The notes below the pieces were generated by a model. The model saw only the letters and a list, made by a program, of their open reading frames with translations. It did not search any database and was not told the origin of the DNA. Of a DNA stretch of 64,000 nucleotides, positions 33,544 to 46,792 are shown in pieces. The position numbers were made by a program, and so were the translations under genes. Numbering within the stretch: the first letter of the stretch is position 1; every line of letters begins with the position of its first letter. The stretch comes from Ichthyophis bannanicus (Eukaryota > Chordata > Amphibia > Gymnophiona > Ichthyophiidae): the NCBI GenBank assembly GCA_033557465.1, contig CM066037.1:513352686-513416685 (forward strand), in the 5' to 3' direction.

Positions 33544-35742
33544 TGAAGTTTCTTAATGTCATGGTCCTAACTTTGGGAAAGTTTTCAACAAAATTTAGGA
33601 TGCGAACATTTAACTTGAAATTTTCCCTAAAAATTAGGACCCTAAATTTCAGCCTGCAATTTAATTGCCTGTATTTGAAGCCCAATTTTGTACAAATTGT
33701 TGAGGTACATCTGACTCAGAACGTTCAGAATTTGCAGCACATTTTACAAAAGGGTCGTTGAATGTGAAGCCTTCTGTAAGATGCATAGAGGGTCGTAAGT
33801 AGAGTACATGCATTTAATAGCACATACAGAGGGAACAGCCATTTTACAATACAAAGTTCTAGAAAAGAGCAGAAACACTTTGTACACAGAAATGCTGCAA
33901 CCAAGATGTCTAAGCGGCAGATTTTGCTACCTGCACTTATGTGATGGGGGTGAGAGGTTGGTGTGCTTGGACCAGGAGACAGACCTCGGAGTGGTAGTTT
34001 CTACGGATAGCAATTAAGGAACCAGTTTCCAAAATGTAATTTTTTGGCTATATAAAGTGGTTCTGAACACCAGAGAGGTGAGCATAACTCTCCCCTCTAT
34101 CATTCCTCCAGAGCATTACGCGTGACTCAGTGCAGGTACAAATGCTGATGGGGGAAAGTTTTTGAACTACATTCAGCATCTAAGGGGTTCTGTGTTAAAA
34201 TGGGTCTTTAAGTAATGGATGTTTATGTCATGCTCAGCAAGCAGGGGTACTGCTTGCCTCAGCATCAGGCTAAAAGTATAATCTATTAGGGATTCCCAGT
34301 TTGGAATGTCAAGGGAGGAGCCAGGAAGGTTCCAGAATAGATAAAAAGGAGATTTTTGGAGAAAAATGCCTTTGTCATTCCTTTTTTCCTGCCTCCCAGA
34401 AGCAGGTTGTGCACTCAGCAGCCAAGGAGCTGAAGCTGTTTACAGAGGAATTTCAGGAGGTTTGTGTGGTATTTGCATGTGTAAATAGTGACGTTTGCAT
34501 GTAGGGGTTTTTTGAAAATCGGGTACTTACACATCTATTTCTGCAGCATGCACAGTTTGAAGGGGTGTGTTGTGGGCATAGTATGAGCTGACCAGAAACG
34601 TCTTGTGATAAATGAAAATAAAGTGAAATCAGGGAGAGTCTGGAGAGGGGACCCTATGGGGAGGCTCCAGGGAGCTTCTTCGAGATAGTGTATCGGAGTT
34701 TATCGCTGACATTCTAAGGAGACAGATCTCCCTTTATCAGTGAGATAGGGGGTTGGCCAAGGCCCACATAAAGGGGGGACGAGATGCAAACTGGAGGAAG
34801 GAATAGTGCAGTGTCGCTGTGCTGGAATGAGTGAGCTGAGGGCTGAGAACCTAACAGTGCAAGGAGGAGGAGCTCCCGGGGGGAACACCACAGAAAAAGA
34901 GGACAAGAGTCTTATGCAACTAAGCAGCATATTATTTGCTCTATGTAACCTTTCAAAAATTGACATTAAGTGCATAAATCTTTAGCATGCCAGCAATATA
35001 CCTCCTTTTTGTTAAGGCAACATTTATGCACACACTGATACCGGATGCATATTTTTGGGTGACTGGAAATTCCCAATGAGAATGAGTAGTTTGCCGATTT
35101 GCGCAAGCCTGCACTCTACGACTGCTGCATCCCGCCGCTTCTGACAATGTCCTGTTAGAGGGGGGTGGGACACGGTAAGCAATTCTGGTGCCTCCCCTCC
35201 AAATATCGGTGGCTCCCTGCTACACGTACCTTGCTTACTCTGTTGTGCCTGCCCAGGTTATACTTTCAGCCCTGATGCTAATGTGATTGATCAAGTCCTT
35301 TTTTTTTATGTATCAAATCAATTAAACAACAAACGTGACCTTATATTACATGTAGATACACAAGATAAGATTAGACATTTATGCTACAAGATAAATATGT
35401 TCTCAATGATTTTGTCTTTTAAACCACAGTATTTTTCGTAAGATCAATAACATGGAATTTTTCATTAAAATGGCACCAAAGAGAAATGCAACCTGGAAAC
35501 ATTTCTTTTTATTGTGGAAACAGCTAGAGTGAATATTGAGAGACAGACTAGGTTTATTTTGTTGGGCTGGAATCTGCTGGAATGCTTCTAAGCAACATTA
35601 AAGCATTGTATTATATGTGCATCACCTTTATCCTTTGAAAACAATCGAGTCCCTATATTGCTTAATGCATAGAGCAAGGCCTGGACTTTCGCCGAAGAAG
35701 GAGGCCCAGCCAAGGCCAGGCAACCTGAAACTTCATCTAACT
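33544..35742. other. No recognisable gene; weak LTR-like signals near 34.2-34.7 kb
   Basis: A TATA-like TAGATAAAAAGG at about 34337 and AATAAA near 34617 hint at an LTR. I could not find paired ends or a target duplication. The remainder shows nothing assignable. Confidence 0.3.
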
Positions 35743-36165
35743 GACATAAGGACATAATGTTAGAAGAAGCCGTGCCGACTCACACTAAGGTCCATCGAGC
35801 CTAGCATTTTGTCTCTGACAATAACCAGTCTGAGCCGCAAGGACCAGTAGGTCCCAAAAAGTAGATATTTTTTCTCACAGCTCATTTCCAGGTATAAGCA
35901 ATCTCTTTCCCAAATCAATCTAATATTTTTTATGGCCTTGTCCCAACCTCTTTTGAACTCTACTACTGTATATGAGTTGCCTTGACCATGTATTCTGGCA
36001 ACAGATTCCACAGCTTAATTAGACTTATGTTAAAGAATACTTATGACAACTTGTTTTTAGTCTGCGGATTGTTAGTTTCATGGAGTGTTATCTTAATTTA
36101 GGTCAAACAACTATTCCCTATTCCACCCTGCTCATATCCCGTCTCAGTAATCACTCAGCTTCATC
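35743..36165 (-). pseudogene. Old CR1-b remnant
   Basis: Begins with ACATAAGGACATAATG and GGTCCATCGAGCCTAGC, the CR1-b 3' end. The coding complement is visible as diverged TTCCACAGCTTAATTAGAC and CTCATATCCCGTCTCAG blocks. Heavily mutated. Confidence 0.65.
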
Positions 36166-36592
36166 AAGGGAAGGCCCTGAGCATTTGTCCTACTTTTCAG
36201 CCTTGATATAGAGTATCGGCCTTAGTATTAAAAGGAAGGCAAAGTACCTATTTCCAGTCACTATGTTATTAAGGTGAGAGGAGAGGGAAAAGTGTTAATC
36301 ATGTTGCACATATTGGGGGTAATTTGATAAACCTCTCTCACATGTAAATACTTTTTATGCAAATAAACGGCCGCTTATAATATTAGGTCACACCTAAAGG
36401 TACACATGGTGCAAGCCGGCACACACTTATAGAGAAGACGTGCTCAGGGGAAGAGTTGTGATTTACATGCATATTTTATAAAATATGTGCATAAAGTCTG
36501 TGCTAACATTTACGCTTGCTCTTGAGTAGCTGGGTTTTGTTTATATGACAGGCACCATCCTTTAAAGAAGCAAGATGAAATAGTATGCAGCC
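36166..36592. other. No recognisable feature
   Basis: No gene or repeat assigned. A palindromic ATTTTATAAAATATGTGC lies near 36473. Confidence 0.35.
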
Positions 36593-36816
36593 TAGGTGGA
36601 GGAGTAGCCTAATGGTTAGAACACTAGCTTGGGACCCAAGAAACCAGGGCTCAATTCCCCCTAACACTCTTTGTGGCCTTGGGCAAGTCACTTAACCCTC
36701 CATTCTCTGAGAAGAAAGGCCTGGCAGTCTACTTCCAGTCACACTGCCAAGAAAACCCAGGAGCTGCTGGCTCACCAGGAGTCAGCATTGACTTGAAGGC
36801 ACACATTGCATTGCCG
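36593..36816 (+). mobile_element. Full-length composite SINE: tRNA head, CORE, RTE-type tail
   Basis: The A box GTAGCCTAATGGTTAG is at 36605-36620, the B box region CCAGGGCTCAATTCCCC at about 36644-36660, and the CORE block CCTTGGGCAAGTCACTTAACC at 36677-36697. The tail is AAGGCCTGGCAGTCTAC, GCCAAGAAAACCCAGGAGC and GTCAGCATTGACTTGAAGG. That tail recalls RTE/BovB LINE 3' ends, which would supply its reverse transcriptase. It differs from the L2-like tails of the SINEs at 1890, 6975 and 30962. Confidence 0.8.
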
Positions 36817-36944
36817 CCTCTATATACAATAGTTGGATCCCCTGACGAATAGCCTTCCATGAAATATCTGCTACATTAAGGATCACACACCTCACCTGAG
36901 ATTCTCATGTGAAGAATATACACGTCTGACTTCAATCAAGAGAA

Positions 36945-37332
36945 CCTAAAGTGCGCTAAGTGGTAAATGCATGTTTCAGCATACAGTAATGTTACCCCCG
37001 TGCTATTTCCTGCAGTAGCTATAAATCGTGTGTTTGGGCAGGTTAGGGATGGAGAGTGAGCATGGAGAACACATTGCAGTTACAGCAGGGGAACCTAGCA
37101 CGCTCCGGCAATGTTGAAATTAGCATAGGTGCACTTAACAAAACCTGACTGGGTGGTGTTACTGTGGGCGCACCCACGCTGATTGCACTGTGCATTGGGG
37201 TACATGAGAGCACACTAGTGCCAGGAATGTCTGTGGACATTCAACAATTACGGTGGAGGCTTTTGACCTATCATGCATTAGTTTTAATGCTAAAAGTGTG
37301 CTAAGTCTGAAACCCTAACGCACTTTAGTTAA
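36945..37332. mobile_element. Possible family D-like TIR element
   Basis: AAAGTGCGCTAAGTGG at the left and CCCTAACGCACTTTAGTTAAAGGG at the right look like inverted partners. The interior has words shared with 29247-29653. The limits are uncertain. Confidence 0.4.
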
Positions 37333-40300
37333 AGGGTTCCAAAATTATACAATAGGGGTTATTTTAGACATCTTATTCGCAATTTCCTTGGGCAATATCC
37401 AGCCTTTCCACATGGACCTGACATGCATGTGCAAATGCCGATATGTGGATGTCCATAGTATGTAGAAATTGCAAGGGGATGTGGTTAAGGTGTGGCCTGG
37501 GTGGGTCAAAAATTTAGACATGTATTCCCCATTTCATAAAGGGAAGGCACCTGTATGACCAAAATTGTCCATATCGGGATGCACAGCTGCTCCCTAGCAC
37601 ATATAGATTTTTTAAAAAATGCTTGTTTTGGCCAACTGTTTGCAGGAAGGTTAAAGGGGTTAAGCTCCATAACCCCCATTGTTTATTTCCCTCTGCAAAC
37701 TAAAATGTAGTTAATTGTCAGCAATTATAAGTTTGCAAAATACCAACTTACAAGAGTATAAGTTAGTCCCCACTAAGCTGCAGAGGAGGCCTCTAGCTGT
37801 GCTGTTGCCAGTAGGGGGAGATACTGCAATGTTGTGTTTTCAGTCGCAAGGATCGTCAGCAGCAGCATGACCGGAGGAGTCCCATGTAGCTTGGCTGGAA
37901 CGTTCTACACACCAACAATTTACACATCTAAGTGCCAGTACTTCCATGTGTAAGCTGCTGAGCTGCCTCCGCTGGTTTTTCCCATTGTAGATTTGTAAAA
38001 TGCCTCCTCCAACTCTACCTGTCAGCAAACACGTGCACTCTGCACATTCCTCTACCTATTTTAGATGGCAAAGTCTTTTCTAAAATATTGCCAGAACTGT
38101 GTATGTCCCGACCTCGACATCTCATTTCCAGTCTCCACGTACTATCTAAAATCAGCCTTTGTGTCTCTACCTGAGGTTTACTTTTAATGCTTCCAAAATA
38201 TTTAGCAAACTTTATGTGCAAAATTCACCCGGAAAATGAAATTTATTGTGGTACGAATATAGTTGCTTTTCTTTTTCTCTTTTGTTAATGTTGCATGGGA
38301 CATAGAAGCAAAAATGTGAATGTATAGGGCCATAGTTGGGGAAGGTTTGAAGGGGATACAGATGGGAGGTGGCAGAGGTTTATGTTTATGTTTATTAAAA
38401 GACCTGATAAACCGCCTTCACATCTTTCAGTCTTTGAGGGGCCATAGGGCCATAGGGTCAGAGACCGTCTGCTGTGGTGGAATGTTTTTTGTTGCCTGCT
38501 TGCAGGGCCAGCCCCAACCACTAGGCAAACTAGGACAGCAGTTTCTGTGGACTGGCAGCAAAGATCAGGGCTTTCAAAGCTAAACAGTAGATTCTGGAAG
38601 CTGGGGGAGGGGGGGGGAGCGGGGGGAGCTTAAGGCTTAAGGTCTGCCTAGGGCACCAACACCTTGAATCAACTCTAAGGCCAGCCCTGCCTACTTGGCA
38701 GAAGCAGAAGGTGAGCATGGGACAGTCCTTCCTGCTGTTTCTGCACCAGGTGCAAAATTCTTTAGTTTATGAAGGAAGTTAAGAGGAAGTTAAAACATTC
38801 CTACTTAAGAGGTTTGTTATTGACACCTGAAGCTTCCCAGGCTTGCTGGCTGTTTCTGGTTCTGATACCTCTTCTGTTTTCGTTATTGCTATAGGAAAGC
38901 ACTAGAGGCAGAACTTTACTTTATTATTTGTGATGATATAAGAATCTTGCCTCTTCTTATTGTGACAGTGGATGTCAAAAGAGCTGAACATTTTTGATGC
39001 CATTCCTTATTTGCTTTCTGCAGGATATGACTGTCAGACTCTCTCTTCAGGATAAGAAGCCTCTCTATCTATCCACATCTTCCATTCCTAGTTATAACCA
39101 CAGACTACACTCAGCTAAAAGCAATTACTTTCATGTTGTTGGCTAGGAGCATTCTCCTTTTGTATATAATATTCTGTGTCTAGCCCAGCTGGTAATTTTC
39201 TGCATTTTCCAGCTCAGTCTGACTTCACAATCCTTCATCCACAGCTGTTGGGATTTTTCTCTCCCATTGCCCCAATCATGAGCTCTTTCAACTAGCTTTT
39301 TCATGGCAGTGACAGTCCTAAAACCTGATGAAAGTCTTTCATAAAGAACAAGAGAGCCAATAACTTCTCCATAAGCCTCCCCGCTCTTGGACACATCATC
39401 TTAGATTGAAAATGTATAGGCTGCTTCGCAGACGAGCTGGAGGTATGTTTCTCCAACCCCCACTTGTCACTCACCCACCCCAGTTCTGCACAAAGGCCTG
39501 ACTCATGGACTTTAACCTATTAGACAAATTATTTCAGGAAGGACAATAGGCCTCAACCTTTACAGATTTATTAGAAATCTCTTACTTTTTCTTTTGTCTA
39601 TGTGTCTTGTCTGTCCATCTGTGCACAACGGCCCTAATATTCATGTAAATACCTACATTTGCACATACATGTTACAGACAAGTTACAGACATTTTCGCTT
39701 GCATGTTCCTCCCACCACATAAAGGGCCTTTCTAACATGTGCCTTTAAATGAAGAGGAAGAGATGGATGTGATTGAGGAGTAAATGCCTGCATGATTTCT
39801 GTTTATCCAGTTCCAGAGAGCACTCAGATGGTAAAGAAGGAACAGAAAAACACTTTTGATGATAGGTGGTTAGTGCTACTGTGGGAGGTACAAACGTATA
39901 AGCACACAAAACTATTCAATACTACTTTTTATTCCGAGTGATGAAAATGGATTGTTGGAAAGCTGTTGGGGACTTAGTTGAGAAGAATTAAAATGACTAT
40001 TTTGTGAAAGGATCATTTGGGGACTGCTATAGCATTTGGGTGGAAGAACAGTGGTAGCCATTTTGAAAAGCATTTTCTAAAAGCTGCTGTAACTTTGAGG
40101 TGAAAGATAGTAGCTGCTATTTTGAATGGAAGTGCTTTTTCTTGAAAGAATATGTCAATTTATCTCTTTTTTGAGGGAGATTTACATCTGAACTGCTGAA
40201 AATGGATCTGAGTGACTACAATATGTATTTTGTATTTAGTTTGCATCAAGGGAATTCAGACTGGGAGTTGATACAGTGGCTTCACCTGTACGGAGAGTTT

Positions 40301-40335
40301 TTGGACTGATATTCAAAACCTCTTATCTTTACAGC
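37333..40335. other. Mostly unassigned; short L2-type tail at about 38375-38425
   Basis: GTTTATGTTTATTAAAAGACC followed by TGATAAACCGCC (about 38381-38414) is the inverted end of an L2-type LINE tail. A G-run lies at about 38606-38626. No gene is recognised in the remainder. Confidence 0.4.
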
Positions 40336-40862
40336 AGTAGCCATTATTACTACTACTACTGATCATTTGTATAGCACTACAAGGTGAAATATATTACTGT
40401 ACAGACTCATATAGAAGACAGTCCCTGCTCATCGGAGCTTACAATCTAGTCAAGATAGACAACACAACAGCTGCGGTAAGGAAACATATAGGAGACTAAG
40501 TGGACCAGGATCCAAAAGTGGCCTCAAAGAGGTGAATTTTCAGCCTGGCTTTGAAAAGGGCCAGAGATAAAGCTTGATGCACAGACTCAGGTAGTTTGTT
40601 CCAGGCAAAGGAACAGAAAGATAGAAGAATCAAAGTCTAGAGTTGGCAGTAGACGAGAAGGGCACAGATAGAAGGGATCTGCCAGAAGAGTCGAGTTCCC
40701 GAGGAGGGGTGTAGGAAGAGATAAAAGAGGAAAGCTAACGAGGAGCAGCAGAACGAGTCCACTTATAGGTCTGTAGGAGATGTTTGAACTGGATACGGAG
40801 ATAGATAGGAAGCCAATGAAGTGACTTAAGAAGAGGGGCTATATGGATGTGTTCTGTCCAAG
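40336..40862 (-). pseudogene. L2-clade LINE C-terminus with (TAC)n tail
   Basis: Read on the minus strand from 40862: IAPLLKSLHWLPIYLRIQF, then KHLLQTYKW, a frameshifted AAP-type region, and VSSDEQGLSS-like text (CTCCGATGAGCAGGGAC). The element ends with GTAGTGCTATACAAATGATC and a (TAC/GTA)n run at 40344-40360. The fragment at 49590-49800 is a second copy of the same subfamily. Confidence 0.7.
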
Positions 40863-40889
40863 ATATGGATAGTGTCACCTAACTCTAAG

Positions 40890-41325
40890 GACAGTTGGCA
40901 ATATTCAGCCACTATCCGTGTAGCTATAGGGCTTAATTTAGGACCACAGAAATGCTTCTCTAAATGAAGCCACTTAGTTATATGAAGAGCATGGATAGTG
41001 CCACTAAATATCCTGGTTTGGGACACTATAAGTCCCAACGCTAAGCATTTACTATTGGGGCATTCCAGGGGTGGCACTGTGGGTTAACCGGGCAGTGGCA
41101 ATTTTCAGCTGCTGTCTGGTTATCCCTAATTGGCTAAAGTTAGGGCAGCTGAATGGTTGTCTTAACTTTAACCAGTTTTTCGATCCAGCCAGCGGCTGAA
41201 TATCGCTGGTGACCGGATTGCAAAATTGCAGTCTGGACAACCCGGATATTCAATGCTGGGGTCCAGATATAGCCCAAGCATTGAATATCTAGGACAAATT
41301 TAAAACGGCAATCGTCAAATTGCTT
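40890..41325. mobile_element. TIR element family B copy
   Basis: AATATTCAGCCACTATCC, ACCGGGCAGTGGC, GCTGAATATCGCTGG and AAGCATTGAATATCTAGG reproduce family B wording in order. The ends are eroded. Confidence 0.55.
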
Positions 41326-41712
41326 CCACTGAAAATCCCCCTCACAGTGTTTACGGCTAGAAACCAGGGTTTTCTATCTTAGTGAAAAATAAGGAGAGAT
41401 ATATGCACGAGGAGATTAGCAGATGTACCAGAAAACCAGAGTGAAGATGAACAGCAGAGTCCAAAAAACAAGGATAACACAGAATCATTATTATTTCACT
41501 CCTGTTGTAGACCTGTGCCATAGTTCCTTTGGTATGCTCGGGTTTCATATATATATTTTTTACAGTGCAGACAAACTAGCGCAAAGGTTTGATGAATTTG
41601 TACCTATTATTCTGAAACTACAGGAGTTGAGAAGAGCTGCCCAATTCATAGCAGGTGGAGTAGAGTCAGTATTTAGTGTGAGGGTGAGTTGGAAATGAAG
41701 GTTATAGACTGT
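41326..41712. other. No recognisable feature
   Basis: A short unassigned gap between two TIR elements. Confidence 0.35.
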
Positions 41713-42081
41713 GGGGCATGTTGCTAGTGGGTGTTTGGTGCCGAAAGTGAGCACGGGGTTGGTGCTCAATCTGGCATGTCCCCCACATTTGTTACCTTTG
41801 GCACGAGCAACATGGCTGCACTCAATACCACTCACTGAGGGGGCAGTAAGTGCGTCGCAGTAAGTGTCATATCGACAGGGAGCGCACACCAATAACACTC
41901 AGCTACCCGCGGTACGCAAGCTTTACCCAGAAACTGCCTATTCTCTGCCCCGACCCAGGCTGCTCGGGTCATGTGCGATCTTGAGTACAGTTGCAGTCAG
42001 TGTATGATACTTTTTACCTTGATGCACTTTTCACGTGCTGAACCCCGTGCTATTCGGTAGTGCGCTTTAATAAACATGCCC
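41713..42081. mobile_element. Family C-like TIR element
   Basis: The left end GGGGCATGTTGCTAGTGG and the right end GCGCTTTAATAAACATGCCC are imperfect inverted partners. The interior shares CACTCACTGAGG-type words with 29390. Non-coding. Confidence 0.55.
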
Positions 42082-42821
42082 TTGTGAGCGTTAGAGTAGA
42101 TTTTTGTAATCCTTGGTTTATTTCTCCTACTCATCACCTAATATATGATCTTGAACAAGTTATCAAGCTTCCCAGCAGCACAATCATGAAATCTCTTGAA
42201 TAATATTTCCCATTTCTGCATAGCTTTATGATAGATGAATACCAAATATATTTACTTTTTGGATTTATTTCCCAGAATGTGTTTATCTGGGAAGCAGAGT
42301 GGAACAATCTAACATACCTTTCAGACTTGGTAAGTTTGTCTAAATGGGCCAATATCACAAACATATCTTCTGAGAGCAGCAAACCATTGGATTCAATCCA
42401 TATCCAATCTACCAGATGAGCAGTATGAAATCCTATATAGTTCTCTAAAATCTATGTATTCTTTCCCAATGTGGAAAGGTGCCCTTGACATTTCTCTTCC
42501 AGCACACAGCAAATTAGTCTAACCTGACAATTTCTGATGGCACCGCTGCTGAGTGAGATATAAATATAGCCATTTGGACTGTCTCCTCATTGCAGACAGT
42601 CAGTGAAGATCTGTCTAAATTACATAGTGTGCATTTTTAACACAGAGAAAGAAAATCAACTCTTTCTGATTGTCAACTGTTGTCAGAGAAAAAATGTTCA
42701 AAATGATTCACCCAGGTAGAAAACATTTTAACTTTATAATTTGGCTATCTGAGAACCGCATGCCCTGTGCCGTCAATGTGGCTAGAAGTTTGTATATTGT
42801 TCCAACATGCACATATTTTTA
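42082..42821. other. No recognisable feature
   Basis: AT-rich unassigned sequence. Confidence 0.4.
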
Positions 42822-42955
42822 GGGCTAGATTTAGGAAGGTGTGCTAGTGTGGTAATGTGAGCTAATGGAGTTGCATATGTTGTGAATAATGCACAGTAAT
42901 GCATACTAGCGTACAGTAATGCGGCAACGCCTGTTAGTAAATCTTGTCCTTGGTC
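42822..42955. mobile_element. Possible short TIR element
   Basis: AGGGCTAGATTTAGGAAGG faces TTAGTAAATCTTGTCC; the interior repeats ATGCACAGTAATGCATAC. The partners are weak. Confidence 0.3.
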
Positions 42956-42966
42956 ACATTGAGAGA

Positions 42967-44205
42967 ACATAAGAACATAAGATATGCCATACTGGGTCAG
43001 ACCAAGGTCCATCAAGCCCAGTATCCTGTTTCCAACAGTGGCCAATCTAGGTCATATGTACCTAGCAGTTTCCCCAAAAGACACAGGTTCCACAATGCTT
43101 GTACTGGGTCAAGCATTGATATCCTGGGTCCCTTCTTAATAATGGTTTATGGACCTTTCCTCTAGGAACTTGTCCAAACCTTTTTTAAACCCAGCTACAC
43201 TAACAGCCTTTACTACATCCTCCGGTAACAAATTCCAGAGTTTGATTACACGTTCAGTGAAAAAATATTTTCTTTTATTAGTCTTAAATAGTTTACCCTG
43301 TAGCTTCATTGCATGTCCCCTAGTCTTTCTATATTCTGATAACATAAACAATCGATCTATGTTTATCCATTCCACTCCGTTCATTAATTTATAGACTTCT
43401 ATCATATCTCCCCTCAGCCATCTCTTTTCCAGGTTAAAGAGCCCTAACCTTTTTAGCCTTTCTTCATAGGGGTATCCTTCCATCCCCTTTACCATTTTGG
43501 TGGCTCTTCTCTGAACCTTTTCTAATAATGCTATATCCTTTTTAAGATACGGCGACAAGAATTGCACACAATATTCAAGGTACGGTCTCACCATGGAACG
43601 ATATAGAGGCATTATAATATCCTTTGTTTTATTTTCCATTCCTTTCCTTATGATACCAGCATTCTATTTGCTCTCTTGGCTGCTGCTGCACACTGGATCG
43701 AGGGTTTTAACATGTTATCCACAGTGACGCCTAAAGCTTTTTCCTGGGTGGTGGTTCCTAATGTGGGACCTTGCATCGTGTAACCATAGTTTGGGTTGTT
43801 CTTCCCTAGGTGCATAACTTTGCACTTGTCCACATTAAATTTCATCTGCCAAATAGTTTTGTGTCATCTGCAAATTTGATAACCTCACTCGTTATTCGCT
43901 TTTCCAGGTCATTTATGAATATGTCAAAAAGCAGTGGACCCAGCACAGATCCCTGGGGTTCACCTTTCTCCACTGGGAAAATTGGCCATTTAGCCCTATC
44001 CTCTCTGCTTTCTGTCTTTTAACCAGTTCCTGATCCACAATAGTACACTGCCTCCTATCCCACGACTCTTTAGTTTTGCTAAAAGTCTATGATGAGGGAC
44101 CTTGTCAAAGGCTTTCTGAAAGTCCAAATACACTATAATCAACACTCACCTTTGTCTACCTGTTTATTCACACCTTCAAAAAAACATAACAGATTAGAAA
44201 GACAA
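42967..44205 (-). pseudogene. CR1-b LINE copy with internal deletions
   Basis: The 3' end is at about 42967. The minus-strand frame 43639-43136 carries PLYRSMVRPYLEYCVQFL, EERLKRLGLFNLEKRWL, MLSEYRKTRGHAMKL and the ERSINHY terminus without a stop. Upstream it is broken. Compared with 31363-32696 it lacks about 76 bp (the equivalent of 32248-32323) just after KFNVDKC-coding sequence. It also lacks about 10 bp near 43960. Both losses shift the frame. The copy reaches about 44205 (motif A region, frameshifted). Confidence 0.88.
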
Positions 44206-46134
44206 GAGGAGGTGGTTAGAACAGGCAAGGAGAAGTTCATGCATGTATTGCATTTTCAGAACTTTGTGCTTACCCTTTCAGCAAATTTCTACCCTCTGAA
44301 AAATCAGGTGCGGGTAATTGCATGCACCTATTACCTGCAGCAGGTTTCGAAGCCAACAGTTACAGTATGCATATACTTTGGAATAGGTGCAAAACCCACA
44401 GATACAAAGAAACCATTGCCTTATCCCTCCTTATAGATCTGCCATACTGGTAGATTAATCCTTGGGACCCATTTACTAAGATATGCTAAAATTGGCCATT
44501 AACTGATGCATGTAATTTCCACCCCAAGTCATAACAAGGCCCTCAGCAGCCCAATTCCTGACCAAAGACATCTCAATCAAGGGGCTCAAGGGGTCTGATT
44601 CACCCTCTTGCTCCTGGTCTCCCCTTTTGGAGATCCTTGAACTGCATGTTGAGGGGAGCAAGATGTGCTAATTTGTCTTCTTTCTCCAGCTCTGAAATTC
44701 AAAATGGTGCTTGATGGCTTTATCTGCCTCTTTATTGGAAGGCATGAGGCCATCAGGCACCTTTCCAAGTTTTGTAGAGGACTGAAGAGTGCTCTCCTCT
44801 ATCCCTAGCATCTGTCTTGAGGAAATACAAATGAGTAAATTGAAAGTGGGAAGTCACCCTCAGGGTGATTCAGAATCCTGGAGAAGGAAGTGGAGGAAAT
44901 GGACTGCTGGGGGTGGTTGAGGATGGAGAATTTGGCCTTGAAAATCATTTTGTTGACTTGGAGGGTTAGCCCAGAAGGTCCTTGCCCTTCAAGTGGGAGG
45001 GCAGGGAAGGATTAAAACCTAGAGGGCCATTTTGTTGACATGGAGAATCAGTCCAAGAGACCTTGCTCTTCAGTCGGAGGGGGAGGGAGGAAGGGCGGCA
45101 GACTAGAGCCCTCACTGGGACTTGTGTTAGCTGTCAGATGTCAGAGCTAAAACTTATCTACACATCCTAAGGTACTATTAAACTCTAGCTTTAGTCAATG
45201 GGTTAATGTAAATTGCATGTAGCAATATAATTTGCATAACCATTTTAATATTAATGCTTGCTTTGCATGAATTTGCATAGAATGCAGCTCATTAACATTC
45301 TTCTTCTATTAGCTTGCATTCATTTTCCTATAGTGGTAATGCAGAATAGTGGGGTAAAGTGCAGTAAATGAAGCAAATTTTAATAGTGTTATGGCAAGAC
45401 AATGCAGCATTAACAGTTGCATTAGTTAAGCAAGCTATTTGGCATTGCCTTCCAAAACAAGACTCCGTCTCACTTTTTTCCAAAATTGCACATTTAACTA
45501 CAGGTTCCACAGCTCTGGAAGTCCCTCCATCTAGAACTCCTCAAAGAGAGCTCTTATTAAAAATACAAGAAAGGACTGAAGACCAGCGATGGGATAGGGA
45601 TGGACCATCCACATTGGAAAGTGGGATAGTGAGAGGGGAATCAGAGGTAATGGGAGAGAGAGAGGGGGAGGACAGTTGGGGAATAGGGACCGCAGGGCTT
45701 GCACCTTGGCAGCAAAATAAAGTCAAATAATTACAAGTTATAACTATAGTGCACACCGTCTCCAACACCTGCTGAATGCTGCAGAGGTTTATGACAATTT
45801 ACTTAAAATCTGACATGCAGCCATAAAAGTCAAATACTGTGACTACAATAGGTAGTTTGGTCATGCTCAATATCAGTGAGTATATTTGAGCTAAGTAGCA
45901 GTCGTTATGTGCAAAACCTTTTTGCATCCACATCCACCTTTCTCTCCAAAATAATTTCTGTCAGTGGTTAACAGAGACAGCAGGACACCCAAAATAATTT
46001 TTGGTACCATAAATTGACTGAGACCCATCATCTACTGACAGAAGTAACTTATAAGCTCAGTTGACATAACAAGCAACTACCAAGCAGTCTCACACAAATT
46101 TATCTAAAGTAACTTTTTTGAGATTTGCATTTGT
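44206..46134. other. No recognisable gene
   Basis: A TIR-like CCCATTTACTAAGATATGC begins at about 44468, but I found no partner end. A 120-codon open frame at 45368-45730 (+) has no recognisable domain. The rest is unassigned. Confidence 0.4.
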
Positions 46135-46792
46135 TGTGAAGGGATAATTGGCTCAGGTCTGCTTTATATGTTTGCTTTATATGACTGCACCCTTGCCTGC
46201 TTGAAATGCACACAGCAACATATGGCTGGCACAGAAGAAAAAGCATGTGGGCTACAAGAGAGAGTATATGCGGCCTACTATAAAAGAGTCTAAGGAACCA
46301 CACTTTGGACAGGAATGTGCAGAGTTTGGGCCCAGACAAGGAAAATACAGGCCAAGCTAGAAATAATGAGCACAAATACTCTGAGCCCTGAAGATTACAA
46401 ACAGTGCCAGGAGATGGAATAACACGTACAGAACACAGGAAAAGGCAGAGGGTTACAGTTAACTGCACAGATAAGCAGACCTTGAAACACAAGCTGTGAA
46501 AAGTGATGAACATGGGAGGGTCCCGGGGTAAGAGATTTGCAAGAATATGCAGAACTTTCTGGACCTTTGTAACAGAGAGGTATATAAGAAGGCAACTATA
46601 GAGCATCGGGGGCAGCTTTTCTTCTCTGCTTGTAGAAGGAACATTGCCTGCCATCTCTCAGACAGACATTTGCTATCTGCATTTACAATTATTTTGCTAT
46701 GCCAAATAAAGAGTTTTTGTAGCCAAGAAACTGTTGTCTGAGCCATTCATTGGGGATATTTGGGAATACTTTGTAGGTGAGCCCAGCCTACA
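46135..46792 (+). mobile_element. LTR-like block of an endogenous retrovirus-type element
   Basis: It begins TGTGAAGGGATAA and ends CCTACA, carries a TATA box (TATATAAG) at 46581-46588 and an AATAAA signal at 46705-46710. This is the order expected of U3, R and U5. Downstream TTGTCAGAAATGAGG at 46794-46808 could be a decayed primer-binding site of the tRNA-Leu type. Alternatively TTGT at 46131-46134 and 46794-46797 could be a 4-bp duplication of a solo LTR. No gag, pol or env remnant follows. The 184-codon minus-strand frame inside it is not a gene. Confidence 0.5.

Noticed and set aside
34200..34880. Second LTR candidate
   Set aside because: A TATA-like and an AATAAA-like motif occur, but no TG...CA ends, target duplication or second copy could be found.
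45368..45730. 120-codon open frame on the plus strand
   Set aside because: No recognisable domain, and its second half is low-complexity acidic text.
46100..46654. 184-codon open frame on the minus strand
   Set aside because: Lies antisense within the LTR-like block; leucine/serine-rich composition without motifs.
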